NCBI GenBank assembly: GCA_021904315.1
Contig: CM038923.1
Span: forward strand, 10,174,038-10,238,037
Source of the DNA: Sphagnum magellanicum
Lineage: Eukaryota > Streptophyta > Sphagnopsida > Sphagnales > Sphagnaceae
Direction of reading: 5' to 3'
DNA: 64,000 nucleotides
A program made the translations under genes and the position numbers. Below, piece by piece: positions 11,169-23,505 of this stretch. Positions within the stretch are counted from its first letter, which is position 1. Every line of letters begins with the position of its first letter. The notes beneath the pieces were generated by a model. That model was not told where the DNA came from and searched no databases. It worked only from the letters and a program-made list of their open reading frames with translations.

Positions 11169-13790
11169 CAATCTGTCTAGACTCTGGAATTGGACATACA
11201 TATATATACAATGAATACCATGACATGTCTATCACATTGGACATTCACTAGGCATTGAATAAAATCATGCGGATTCCTTTGTGCTAAACATCAACCTTGG
11301 AATGACAAAATGAGTTCATTTTGGTTTGCACAAGAACCTAAAATGAATTATGATTGAAGTCATTATAGAAATAAGTAAGCTCTAGATTTTGTGGATTTGC
11401 CTAGATAATATGTCTTTATGTGTTTGTAACAAATTTCAATAATTACTTTTCACAACTTGCATAAATGTCACCATTGAAACCTTTGCTAAATGTTGCATCT
11501 TTGGAAACTTAATAATATGGGCAGTAGGGTAATTTGGAATGCATGTCACTCCATTCCCACCTGTTTCCAAAACAATGGTATACCACAGCTAAAATGACAC
11601 AACAGTACTCCCCAAAAATTGGAAATTTGAGAAATTTTTGAAAGTAATGCTTTTAGTTGCATTTGTGATAGGTTAGTGAAATTCAGTTCCATTTCCATTC
11701 AAATTCCATGATGAGATGAGACCCTCCTATTTGTGAAAATTAACACCAAACACAATCACATGTTTGATCTCTAAGTGCATAATCAAACGTCTTCAAAGAA
11801 TATTCAGATAGTGGCAACCCTTACTCCCCATCAGGTGTCATCCAAGCATGTTACGGAGTTGCATGTAATTCAAAGATTGTGAACATTCAAAATGGATTTA
11901 CATCTGCATGTATACTTATATACATATTAAAAATAACCTTGCGAAGAGAAGTAGACACATACCACACAAGCCTATCAAAAATATAACCAAACCAAATTAC
12001 TTCAAATAAATTGTTAAAAAAACCATAGTGAAGGCTTAAGATGAAGCTTTATGGGTATTTCCATGGTACCATATACACACTTTGTGCCAAAACCAGGGGT
12101 GCTAAAGATACACAAAGTGCATAATTTTTTTAAAAAGTGATTTTGGGATCAAGGAGTAACCTTGTCCATTGATGGGAATCTATATAAGTAGGAGCAATAG
12201 CTACGTAGTAGCCAAATATTAAGTGCCATTGGGGATGAGTGAATGAAAAAAGCTTGACCTTTATGAAATGGTTAAACCTAAAAATAAAATTGGATTATTT
12301 TAAACCTACCTATATAACCTAAGCTTAACTACTTTTCAACCTACTTACATAGCTAAGTAAACCTACTTAATAAGGTTTAATTATTACCTACCTACTTACG
12401 CACCACATGTCAACATCTTATTAGCCATAAATCAGACGATTTAAATTTCATTGATTAATATTTAAAATTTAAAAAAAGGTGGGCTTTGATTGCCACGTGT
12501 CACCATATAATTGGTCTTTAAAAAAAACACGTGTTAAATGGTCAATGAACGGACCATGGTGTGCCATGTTTTATCATCCTAATGGTAGAAACTTTAATGA
12601 TTGAGATTAATCTAATCAATTTTTAATTTTGAAAACACAAAAAATTTAAATAGTGACACGTGTCCACAAGCTAATTGTTTAATTTTTAAACATGTGTCAT
12701 ATTTTGATTAGTTGCATTGTAGTTGCAAGGAGAGTTGCACATAAGGTGCAATTACATTTGGATTTGTATGTATGTATGAACATGTATATTAACACCGTAT
12801 ATCCATGTTGCATACATAATGTTGCATGCAATTGAATGTCATGTGCAACTTGTCTTATGCAAACACACAAATTTGTAGTTGCATGCAACTGAATTTTAGT
12901 TCCAAACGACAATTGCAAAACCCAAAATTTCTAGTAGTGCAAGTAAGAAGTATAGAATTAGTGATAGGTGCAAAACCATGGATTACTATACAAAATGAGA
13001 GTACAAAAGTTGTAGTTGTGCAACCAATACCACAAGATGTTTTACAGTGATTACATTTCATTTTTATGGTATTCCACAAGGATTTCAGGGATGAAATCTA
13101 AAATATGAGGGGTGGTAATGTTAATGGAGTAGATAAATTACATAATTTTTGGGCTTACAAAACATTATATATAGGAATAGGCCATTGGACATTTGAGGTG
13201 TTGAGTTTTATTTTCTTGTTCATATTGATGGTGACATGGGGAATGCCAAAGGAGAGAATTTTGGAATTTGAAGACATTCGTAGAGACACACTTTGGGATT
13301 AAAAATATAAATGTAAATATTTTGTAGAAAAATTATAGATTTTGGTGTTGAATACCACATATTTGACTTGTTGTTTTAATTACACTCCCATAGAACATGG
13401 ATTTTGTTGTATTTTTGTTGAGTTTTCAGTAAATAGGAAAAGTTCAAACTTTTCCATTGATTTCCATTTTCAATTTGATGTGTGAATCATCTGTGGTTTT
13501 TAATCAAATGAATATGAATTGTAATTTTATTTGTAGTTTTTGACATTACGTTCTAGATTACAAATTCTGGTCATCAGAAATAATCATGAATCTAGTGTGT
13601 TGCTAAACTATAGATGTGTATGTGTTTAAAATCAGTGCAAAGTTGTGAATGAGTGTATGTTTGTACTGCAAAACTATTGTTACAATTAAGTGTGGAGTGG
13701 TTATGGAGGAATTAAATTCACATCTACCAACTCCTTTATATAGTTTGGATTCATGGAATGAAAGCTAAACAATATGGGATAAAAAATTTA
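11169..13790. other. AT-rich intergenic region with G-box cores and TGCAAC motifs
   Basis: No gene is supported. ACGTG cores within CACGTGT or ACACGTGT occur at about 12496, 12528 and 12656, resembling ABRE/G-box sites but possibly part of a transposon end. 12700-12900 is unusually rich in GTTGCA/TGCAAC words. CTACCTA-type low complexity occupies about 12290-12400. Short open frames near 12826-13302 show no family resemblance. Confidence 0.5.
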
Positions 13791-14290
13791 ATTGTAATGC
13801 AGTTGTAATCCAATTGTAACTTAATTGTAATTCAAATAGTTATAATCTAGTTGTGTAAGTTAGTTTAAACTTAGTTAGGCCTACATTTAAAGTAAAAATA
13901 ATTAACTCAAATAATAAATATTCAATAATAAAATTTAAATGATATTTTAATTATAATAAATATTAAAATGTAGTGATAAATAATAATTGGCTCTAATTAC
14001 AACAACATTAATAATAATATTACATTAATATTTAGGCTAGGCTAATTATTTAACTACTATTATTCATATTTAAATATAATTTGTTGGGACTATTATGAAC
14101 TAGTATAATAGACATTAAATAAGCAAAATATAATAGTGTTAAATGAAAATAATCTAATAATTATTAATACATTTTCTAGTTATTCTACTCATTATTATAA
14201 TTTAATCATAAATAAATAAATAATAATAAAATATTGATAATAAAATGAAAAATGAAAAATTGATTGGAAGTAATAGCCAACATTGAAATA
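13791..14290. other. AT-rich low-complexity DNA
   Basis: Almost entirely A and T, with AATAAT and TAATTA words. There is no open frame of note and no recognisable element. Confidence 0.7.
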
Positions 14291-14299
14291 AAAATAAAA

Positions 14300-16330
14300 A
14301 TTCTAAAAAATATTAATTATGTATCATTACATGATATGTTGTAAACTAAAATTGAACTTGCATAGAAATAATAAATTATGCATGTATTGAACATACATAT
14401 TATTAACTTGATTTATATTGCAAATTTTCTTTAAAATTTATTTTGAAATTAGAGTTTAATATTTATATGCACAAAAAAAAAATCATCATACATAACCAAT
14501 GAACCATTCATGTATACAAAAAACATTTACATGTACCATACTAATTAATGAATTTTTATTGTAATTTAAAATATATATTAAAACATCATATGTATAAAAA
14601 CAAATAAACATTAAAGTTCCACAAAATTATTAATTATGTATAATTACTTGATTTTTTGTATACTAACATTTGATTTACAAAGAAATAATATATTACATAT
14701 ATTGAATAGACATTATTACAAACTCACATTTCAAATTTTCTTTAAATTTTATTTCGTAATTAAATTTTAATATTTATATGCACAAAAAATATTTGCATCA
14801 TTCATAACCATTCATTTAGACAAATAGAATTTACATGTGGTTTAATGTTTCATGAAGTTTTATTACAATTTAAAGCAAATATTCAGATATCATGTGTATA
14901 CAAATGAATAAACATTAAAGTTCCACAAAAGTATTAATTATGTATCATCATTTGATATGTTGTAAACTAAAATTCAGTCTACATATAAATAATAATCAAG
15001 TGTATTGAACATGAACATTATAAAAAACTTATATTTAAAAATTTCCTTAAATTTTATTTTAAAATAAAATTTACTATTTATATGCACAAAAAAATATTTG
15101 CATCATATGTACATAACCATTCATTTGATACAAAAAAAAAAACATGTAATTTAATATATTTATGAAGGTAGATAATTTGCTTTTTTTTTTTTTCTCATGT
15201 TGAAATTTCCCAAACCAAATTACTTCATGTAATGCTATTGATATCTTTGAAAACCTAACAATGAATAGCGGTGCATTGACTTGGGTTGAAAATTTTTGGA
15301 GCTACGATGCAAAGGTTATTAATTATTGAACCATTTTCTTAATAAACATTAATAAAATCATCAATAAAAATTATATTCAAATCCAAAGGTGTACTTGGTG
15401 TTGTTGGAAAGTAGTTGCTGAGTCAAATTTAATGAAGATTATTTCATAATTTTCATATTTAAGGTGTGGAAGATATTGAATTTTGAAAATTCAAAAAAAT
15501 TACAAAAAATTGGGTTTAAAAAGGAAAATGAGTTGAATGTGTTCACATTTAGGGCCAACAACACATGTTACATTATCTATCCATGAAGGAAGGTAGTTTC
15601 TTTTGTTTTGTCATAATGATATCTCCCAAAATAGTGTTTTAGGTTATGCTATGGGACTTATCATCAAAAATTTCTCAATGAATAGGGGTGCACTAACTTG
15701 GTTTAGAATATTTGGAGTTACGGTGTGGAATCTATCAATTATTGAACCATTTTTTCATTGAATTTTTAAAAAAAAACCAAGATTGAAAACTATATTGGAA
15801 TATGGGGGCATTCTTGGTATTTTTGGAAAGTCCTCACCAAGTTTGATTTAATAACATTGAGTTCATAATTTTGAGACCTAAAATGTGAATATTATTGAAG
15901 TATTAGTGGGTATTACTGTTGGAAATTCAAAAAAATTACAAAAAAAGGTTTAAAAGGAAAATTCAATTGAATGCATTCAAACTTGGGTCAATGACATAAA
16001 GTACATTAGTGTTTATTGAGTTTTATCATAATTTTAAACAAATATTAAGATGTCATGTGTATAAAAATGAATAAACATTAGAGTTGCACAATAGTATTAA
16101 TTACGTATCATTACTTGATATGTTGTAATCATCTACATTAAAATAATAAATTACATGTGTATTGAACATAAACATTATTACTAACATAGATTTTTTATTT
16201 TCCTTAAATTTTATTTTGAAATTAAAGTTATATTTATATGCACAAAAAAACCCATTCATTTATACAAATAAATTTACATGTAAGTTAATGTTATCATAAT
16301 TTTAAATAAATATTAAAATTAAAGTTGCCT
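14300..16330. repeat. Tandem array, ~305-317 bp unit, split by a 417-bp repeat pair
   Basis: The landmark TATTAATTAYGTATMATYA recurs at 14311, 14628, 14932 and 16095. Shared blocks follow it each time: a GTAAACTAAAATT-type stretch, a run around TTTATATGCACAAAAAA, and AACCATTCATTTA. The spacing is 317 and 304 bp, then a gap of about 1160 bp. The gap is filled by a second repeat in two copies, with landmark AATGAATAGSGGTGCA at 15260 and 15677 (period 417). Copies have diverged, with frequent indels. The array has no coding content, and whether it is satellite or transposon-derived cannot be decided here. Confidence 0.85.
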
Positions 16331-17807
16331 GCTAGTTGTTTAACATAGTTGGAAGAAATAGTTGCAAATAGGACTACATTTCATCCATCCTCTAGTACAT
16401 TTTGTCATCCATATGTGTGTTGATGGTGTCACCAAAATAATTGAACAGTAGTCAATGTCTTGATTATGTGCCAACTAAAGAACCTTAGATGCCAAAAATA
16501 TTTTGAAAATGGCCCTTTAATTGAAACATGTTTCACACTATTTACCAACATAGTTAGGCATTCAACAATTTGGAGACATTGTTGATGCCGGGAATATTCA
16601 ACAAATGACCACCCAAATGAAAAATGCTTTCAACTATATACTAATATAGTAGACAAGTTGACGTAATTGGTAATTGTCATAATTTTATTTAAATTTTTTT
16701 TTTAATCCTAGTTTGAAACATAGTTGTAAATGTTGTGTAATTGAAAACTTTTGGTTTCAAATGTGTATCTAGTCAAATAATCCATTATAGTCAAGTTGAT
16801 CAATCAACAAATACATGTGTCATTCAAGCCCCTAGCCTTTAATCAAAATGACAAGTTAGTCAATTTGAACCTCTTAAAAAATTGTGATTTGTAGTACTGC
16901 AAGCAAATTAACGAAAAATTGAACACATTAATAAAAAAAATTATTTTCCACTACCTTTTTGTAGCTTTTATTTATTTAATATTATTTTCAACTTTTAAAA
17001 ATTTTAATCACTACAATAAAATGTAGTTTTTATGAATACATATATGACTACATTTGTAGCTTTTAGGACAATAATTTGGGCTACATGATTAAAAACAATG
17101 TGGATTCCTTTTTTTTAGGGCAACAATCTCACACATGCCATTAACAATTACGTTTTGTGATTATAGTCATTGTGAACGTAATCATGGAGGACATACTTAG
17201 CCTAGCCCAACCTACCTATATTTACTTACTAATTTACCCTACCTACCTACTTATCTATTTACTTATTAAACTAGCCTAAAAACCTACCCTAGGCAAACTA
17301 GGCTAGGTTAAAAACCTAGGTTAACTTTTTAAATAAAGCTATAACACAAGAAGAAATCCTAGGTTTTTGCACTACCCAAATCCACAATGTTTTTAGTGAA
17401 ATGGTACATGGTTTTGGTAAAAAAGGACTAGTTTATTAGGACATATTTAATGAAACATTTTTTAGTTGTTTTGGGTAGTGACATGTTGCACTAGGTAATT
17501 TGTAATTAAAAAAAATTGACATGGATATTATGAGGTCTAAAGGTAATATGACCTAGATTGACATGCCACATCGTCATGTAACAAATTTTAACATTTTTTT
17601 AACTTTTTTTTTTAACGTTTTCTTTTCCTGGTCATGGATTGTAAATTTTTCACGTGTCGTGATTTTATATCAATAATAATATTATTATTTTTGTATTTTA
17701 TACCAAAATATCTTGAAGATATTCATTACCATCATACATGTTTCATATATCATATTTATACATGATATATCAATGTATATACACATTACATACTTTAACA
17801 CACACAT

Positions 17808-17882
17808 TCATCAAGGTTTGAACCCAAGACATCATGGAGATGCACCAAGGTGTTCACCACCAAATCATTGAGCCTTTGATAA
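17808..17882 (-). mobile_element. Possible tRNA-derived SINE head
   Basis: On the minus strand a B-box-like GGGTTCAAACC lies about 40 bases after an A-box-like TTTGGTGGTGAAC. This is the arrangement of the pol III promoter in plant tRNA-derived SINEs. No complete tRNA fold and no clear target-site duplication were seen. Confidence 0.4.
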
Positions 17883-18899
17883 AATAAAAAGAAAGTTTAA
17901 TTTTATTATCTTTGACATGATTTATTTTTAAAATTCAAATTTTAACATACATTTTCTTTTTCAAATTTTATTCAAATATTACAAATGAAAACATGATCTT
18001 GAAATTATTCAATAATCTATTCATGAAAATAATTATAGTTTAAAATTATGCAATATGAAGGGCTCAAAAAACAACTTAAAATAGCATGTTATGGATAAAA
18101 AACTCTACAAATGTTTTTTTGTGAATTCATCTACAATCTTCAGAATTGGGATTCAATTCAATGTGAATTCAAATGTGCTTTCATTAAATTTTTAACAAAG
18201 ATATTTTTGTTGTGTAAAATATATGTTCAATTGTGAAAATTTGTAAGTTTTGTTTTTCTCAAAGGTGAAAGCACACTACTAGGGGCCCATTTTGGGCACT
18301 TTCACGACATGTATGTAAAATATATTTTTGTAAAATGTATTGCATTTAATTTTGGGTTTCACTTTTGGTGTTTGGGCTTGATATTTTGATTTTCACAACG
18401 TTAATGATATCTAATATTATTTGAAAGATAAATAAATTGTAAATGCTTAAATTCAAGGAATATTGAAAATATTTATGGTATATAAAATATAATAGAAAAT
18501 GTTTTTGTTTTTAGACTGCACTAGGTTTGGACCAAAAAATGTCTAAAATGAAAATTTAAAAAATTGCCCACCTCACGTATCTTGTCATCATCCATTTGAA
18601 AATGATAGTTTGTCAAAATGTTAATTTACCACATACTTATGGTCATAACCCCCTAAAACACCCATTTGTGACATGATAATTATCAAATTTTTCACATGGC
18701 TCACAAACTTATTCCACCATATTTCTTTAACAACATTAGTTATAGATTAATAAAAATGATAAATTTCACAATTTTGAAAAAAATATCACAACATATTATT
18801 TGTATTATTTTTTCTAATAATGTAACAATACATTTTACCTTTGTAGAAATAAAAGAAACATAATTTGGTGATATGTTGGAATTAAATAGTTGGATTACA

Positions 18900-18927
18900 C
18901 CCCCCCCCCCCCCCCCCCCCCCCCCCC
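18900..18927. repeat. Poly-C homopolymer (28 C)
   Basis: An uninterrupted run of about 28 cytosines sits in a region that is otherwise strongly AT-rich. The exact length is likely to be unreliable in the assembly. Confidence 0.95.
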
Positions 18928-20814
18928 AACTTTAGTCAACAATATTTTTTTGTTTTATCTTTGGTGGCAAATTTTCACAAATTAGTGGTTCTTTTTGAAT
19001 TTTTTTATAAAAATAATGAAATTTCAAGGAAACATTTCGAGGGGGTCATCCCTTTAAAAAATGTGAATAAAAATATAAGGTCTTATATATTAGTTATTGA
19101 GTAAAAGGTAGTTTTTATTCAAAATTATATTTATGATTTATATAGATTATGTAATAATTAATAATTAAAACGTATAATTAATATATGTTCGTTTAACTAT
19201 GTATATATTTAGAAAATTAGGTAATAATAGGGTGAAAAACAATAGGTTAAACAATCATATAATACACTCCAAAAAATGTTTTGTTTGATGCACATGGTTT
19301 AAAACTCCAACATTTAGTGACCCCCTATGAGAATAATGCAAGTTCAATGAATTTTTGTTAAAATTTTGAGATCACAAATTTGAAAGAAAATTTGAAAGAA
19401 AAAAAATTTATTCATAATGAATAATGATTAATAATTTCAATGTTAAAACCACAAATATTTCCAACATCAAACTGACTTTAAACTTACATCAACATGAAAT
19501 ATATAAGTTAAAATTTTATAATAGGTTTTAGGACTTGTAGCAAAAATATAGAAGAATTTTAACAAACTAATATCTTCGTATATTGTCTATAGGCAAAACA
19601 TAATTAATTTTTTTTTATCACTGATCGTCATTTGAACAACACCAAAAAATTTAAAATAATAATAATAATAATAATAATTCATTGATGTTATTATTATGAG
19701 ATCACCATTTTTTATGTTTAAATTTTTTTTACATAATTAAAAATTTTCATCTCTAAATATTTAGACATAAACTTGTAACAAAACAAGCCTAAAAACAAAT
19801 GTTCAATCATGGTAATAATAATAATAATAATAATACACCCAGAAATGTTTTTAAAAAAAATCTAATTAAAATTTATATTTTTCATACATTAAGACAGAAA
19901 ATGGAGAAATAATTTAAAGATTTTTTTTTGAGGTTTTGTTATTGTGGCATCATGAACATTTGTAATAAAAACTTGTCCAATGATGAATAAATTAAAGAAA
20001 AATATCCTAATTTTAAATTTATGTAAATGTACAAGTTTGAAAATTAAAATTTTTAAATATAAAGGTCTACATTGACCCCAAACTTTGTATATATGAACAT
20101 TTTGACTTAATCTTTAATTCAAATATTAATGTGAAACATAACAAATTTTTATACATTCATTAAAAAAATTATGGTGAGTGCAAAATGTAATTAGATAATA
20201 ATGGATTTAACACATTTAAAATGAATGATTCAATTCATGTGCAAATGTTGATAGTTCAAAAAATGTGAGGTCTTTATAAGTTATTGTATGTGTTTTACTA
20301 AAATTATGATAAGTGTAAAATGCAACCTATGAGCAATGGTTTCAACATGATATAAATGCCCAATTCAACTCATGTACTATGTTGATAGTTGAAGAGATGT
20401 CAAAAAAATCACTAACCATCACAGTGCAATGTGTAAATAAAGTTAAATGCTACCTTAATTTCACATCAATAATTTGAAATTATTAAAAAAATAAAATAAT
20501 GTGAATTCTTGTGTAAATGCAAGGTGCAACTTATGAATAACATTATCCACTTGTTATTAAACCTTGATTCATCTTATGTTAGATGTTCATAGTTGAAAAG
20601 TTGTTAAAAGAATGACTAAACAATATTACCACTATTGCAAGGAGTCCAGGGTTGAGATATTTTCCATCTCAATTTTTTTCCATTATTATAAAATTCAACA
20701 TGAAGGAAAATATCCAATGTTAGTGAACAAGGTAGTCATTGTTTTCACTATGGAAATTATGCACAAATAACAAGCAAACAATTTCACTTGCTATTTATGC
20801 ATGATGATAATAAG

Positions 20815-20986
20815 TCAAATTGTGGTCAAATTGGACAGGTAGTTGCACTAGGTGGTAGTGGAAAAACCCAAGATTTTTTCTTGTGCAACCTAGTCTAACT
20901 AGGTGTAAACATGTAGGTTGCAAGTGTGAGGATTTGAACCTTTCACTTCCATGTTGAAGGATCATGTTCTTGACCATTACACCACA
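20815..20986 (-). mobile_element. tRNA-derived SINE (tRNA-Gln-like head)
   Basis: On the minus strand from about 20986 the sequence reads TGGTGTAATGGTCAAGA. This is close to the D-arm/A-box of plant tRNA-Gln. It is followed after about 37 bases by the B-box GGTTCAAATCC. The acceptor and T stems do not pair properly, so it is not a working tRNA. The body continues for about 120 bp with CTTGGGTTTTTCCACTACC, a sequence style seen in plant SINEs. No poly(A) or T-rich tail with clean target-site duplications was identified. Confidence 0.55.
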
Positions 20987-21029
20987 TATTCAATAAAGAA
21001 TAGTTTTTTGTCATCCTATGATTCTGAAC

Positions 21030-21650
21030 AATTTTTTACCTAGCTAGGTAGTCAAGCCTAGCTATTCTAGCTAACACCTTGCTACTTACTTTAGCCTAAC
21101 CTTACTACATAACTTAATTACCTATCCCTACTTAACCTAATTTTTTATTTAATCAGGACTAGGTTATTTAACTTAATTACCTTACCTAGCCTAAACTAGT
21201 TTTATTTAAATTAACTACCTACTTACTTAACATACTTACATAACCTACCTACCTAATTATTTAGCCTACCTAGTTACCTATCTAACCTAACCTATTTAAC
21301 CTAGCCTAGCTTAGTTACCTACCTAGCCACCCAATTACCTAACCTAGCTACACGCGTAGCTTTCAATTGTAGCTACCTATTTAATCTAGCCCACTAGTAG
21401 TGTACCTAGTTTTAAAATCAAGCTTACCTACCTCACTAATGTATTTAACTAAGTTACCCATCTAACTTAACTATTTACCTTACACCATGCCCACCTACTT
21501 GCATAGCTTAATTACCTAACTACCTAGCTACTTAACCTAATTTACCTACCTACCATGTTTAGATTCTTAACATACCTAGCCTACCTACCTACCTTACCTA
21601 TGCATTTAGCCTAGTTTAATTGCCTAGCTATCTATTTATTTAGATAAACT
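21030..21650. repeat. Degenerate CCTA/CTTA-rich tract
   Basis: About 600 bp are dominated by permutations of CCTA, CTACCTA and CTTAACCTA with interspersed A/T. Similar but shorter tracts lie at about 12290-12400 and 17200-17300. It is not the plant telomere repeat CCCTAAA. It looks like an expanded and mutated tetranucleotide repeat. Confidence 0.8.
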
Positions 21651-22160
21651 AGTTACAAATCTTTCAAGATGACTATTAATCATGTAGTAATAAAATCATA
21701 ATTATATAGGACTAAAGCTGCATAATCATGATTAAAATTGCATACAACTATAGAAGCATGTCACATATAACTACATAACAAAGTTTGGATAATAGTCGTA
21801 AAATGTTATAGTCATGTTTTGCATGTTTCGCATAGTGAATTTTAGTTTCTAATTAGGGAATTGATTTGTGCATGTTTGTAAGTAAAGTAATCATGTTCCA
21901 AAAAGCTTTATAATTTTGAGAAGCCATTGTTTTCTAATAAAGTAGGTTGATTAATTTGCTAGGGTCATAGATCATGTACCCCCTCCTTTGAAATTGCATA
22001 TATTTCAAATTATGGTATATTATTTTTCTCTTAATGTTGTCATTGTATGTGTCTTAAACTAGTCATAGGGTCATTGATTGTTGAATGATGCCTTGCATGT
22101 AGCCATAACCATGAGCTTTAAACTAAAAGAAGAAATCAATAATCCTCTTGTTTTCAATAT
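21651..22160. other. Intergenic spacer before the hAT remnant
   Basis: AT-rich DNA with no open frame or element that I can name, apart from the possible degraded 5' continuation of the adjacent transposase remnant near its right end. Confidence 0.5.
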
Positions 22161-23012
22161 TTTGATCCAAAAGATAATTCAAGTAATGCAAATATTGAAT
22201 TGAAGAATCTCATAGTGAAGTACATGAAAAAGGAAGTAAATGGTGTCATTGACTTTTTGTTTTCCTTTTTAATAAATTATGATGAAAAGAAAATGCACAA
22301 TATGTTATCCTTAATGTTAGATCCTATCTACAGAAGTTTGAGAATTTGGATTGGTTGTGAGCAAGGGGTCATCATAACTAAAAAATATGATAGAAGATCT
22401 TTGTTCCATACATTCTTGAAGTTTTGCTATCATTTTCATCCATTATTGAAGGTTGATAATGATTTGTTGACAAAAATGATGAGGATTGCAATTTGGGTCC
22501 AACATGGTTGGAGTGTCAAAAGGATTATTTCACAAAATATCCAGTGGAGTCCTTCAATTATACATGTTTCTAAATCTTAATGGCACATTCATATTGAAAG
22601 TTTTTTTTATTTCATAAATTTGTATAATATTAAGGTACTATTCAATGCAAACAATTTTTAATTTGAACAAGTTTAAGGATTCCTAACAAGTCTTGAGAAA
22701 AAAAATCAAAGCTTTGCTTCCTTGAATGAAAAATATGTAAGGACTTGTTGGGAATTTGTACACAAATGTTTTTGGCCCAAGGTTTTGGCCACAAACACAT
22801 TATTAATTTTCATAAAACATTCAACTATGACAAAAACCAAGTGTTCTTTTACAATGTACAAGGTTCCAAAAAGTGAATTTTTAAATAATTGGGGGCCATT
22901 GATAGAATATGATTCACATTGGATAAATTTAATTATTCTTATTATCATGAATGGAAAAAAAACTATACATGCCAATATAAGATTTGGAAGGAATTTATTT
23001 CATTTGACATGA

Positions 23013-23062
<50 letters not shown>

Positions 23063-23505
23063 AGTTTTGTGGAAAAAAAAATTAAGTTTGAAAATCCTAA
23101 GAGTCCTTCCTTGCGTTTCAAATGGGATATTACAATCATGCTTTGACCATTTGGATATCCTTTGAAATGGTAATGATACCCAATGAACCTACAAATGAGG
23201 TTCATTGAATTAAAAATTGTTCATATTCAAAAAACATCAAATGATGGGAAAGGTGTTAAGTGCCCTTTGAAATGGTGGAAGAAATATGAATCCATGTTCC
23301 CATTTTTCAACATTTTAGTTGGGAAAATGTTGGGAATTATGGGTTCTCAAATTGAAAATGGGAGAATATTTTCTCTTGTTGGTATACTAACTAATTTAAC
23401 CTAAGATGTTCCTTGCAATCAAATAACCTTGAGAAATTAATTTTTGTGGATAAGAATTGCTTGAATACCATTAAGGTTGGTTGCAAGGTCCCTTTAATTT
23501 GGTAG
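22160..23505 (+). pseudogene. Decayed hAT-type transposase (C-terminal half)
   Basis: Blocks in different forward frames form a consistent hAT-like C-terminal region. 22200-22580 carries MLSLMLDPIYRSLRIW, EQGVIITKKYDRRSLF and KFCYHFHPLL, resembling the pre-dimerisation region. 23183-23403 carries CPLKWWKKYESMFPF, LVGKMLGIMGSQIE and GRIFSLVGILTNL, the hAT dimerisation motif order (W-W, FP, L, S, ERxFS-like). After an in-frame TAA the homology resumes two bases out of frame at 23404 with RCSLQSNNLEKLIF and ends at TAG 23503-23505. Between the blocks lie frame breaks and an (AAT)n expansion at 23013-23058. The N-terminal BED finger and catalytic region were not found nearby. This is a dead copy. 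Confidence 0.72.
23013..23058. repeat. (AAT)n microsatellite
   Basis: About 15 AAT units lie inside the decayed hAT-like transposase, showing expansion after the element lost coding function. Confidence 0.95.

Larger units (their letters stand above)
16331..20814. other. AT-rich gene-free region with simple repeats
   Basis: No coding region is supported. Contents are a CTACCTA-rich tract at about 17200-17300, a tRNA-like SINE head at about 17810-17880, a 28-base C run at 18900-18927, and (AAT)n runs at about 19656-19678 and 19813-19834. The remaining sequence is AT-rich, with no ORF above chance length. Confidence 0.6.

Noticed and set aside
12696..12900. Inverted or palindromic element based on TGCAAC/GTTGCA words
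   Set aside because: The words are frequent but not arranged as terminal repeats or a regular array.
20905..20990. Functional tRNA gene on the minus strand
   Set aside because: A and B boxes are good but the acceptor and T stems do not pair, and SINE-like body sequence follows.
21030..21650. Interstitial telomere repeat
   Set aside because: The motif is CCTA/CTACCTA, not the plant CCCTAAA unit.
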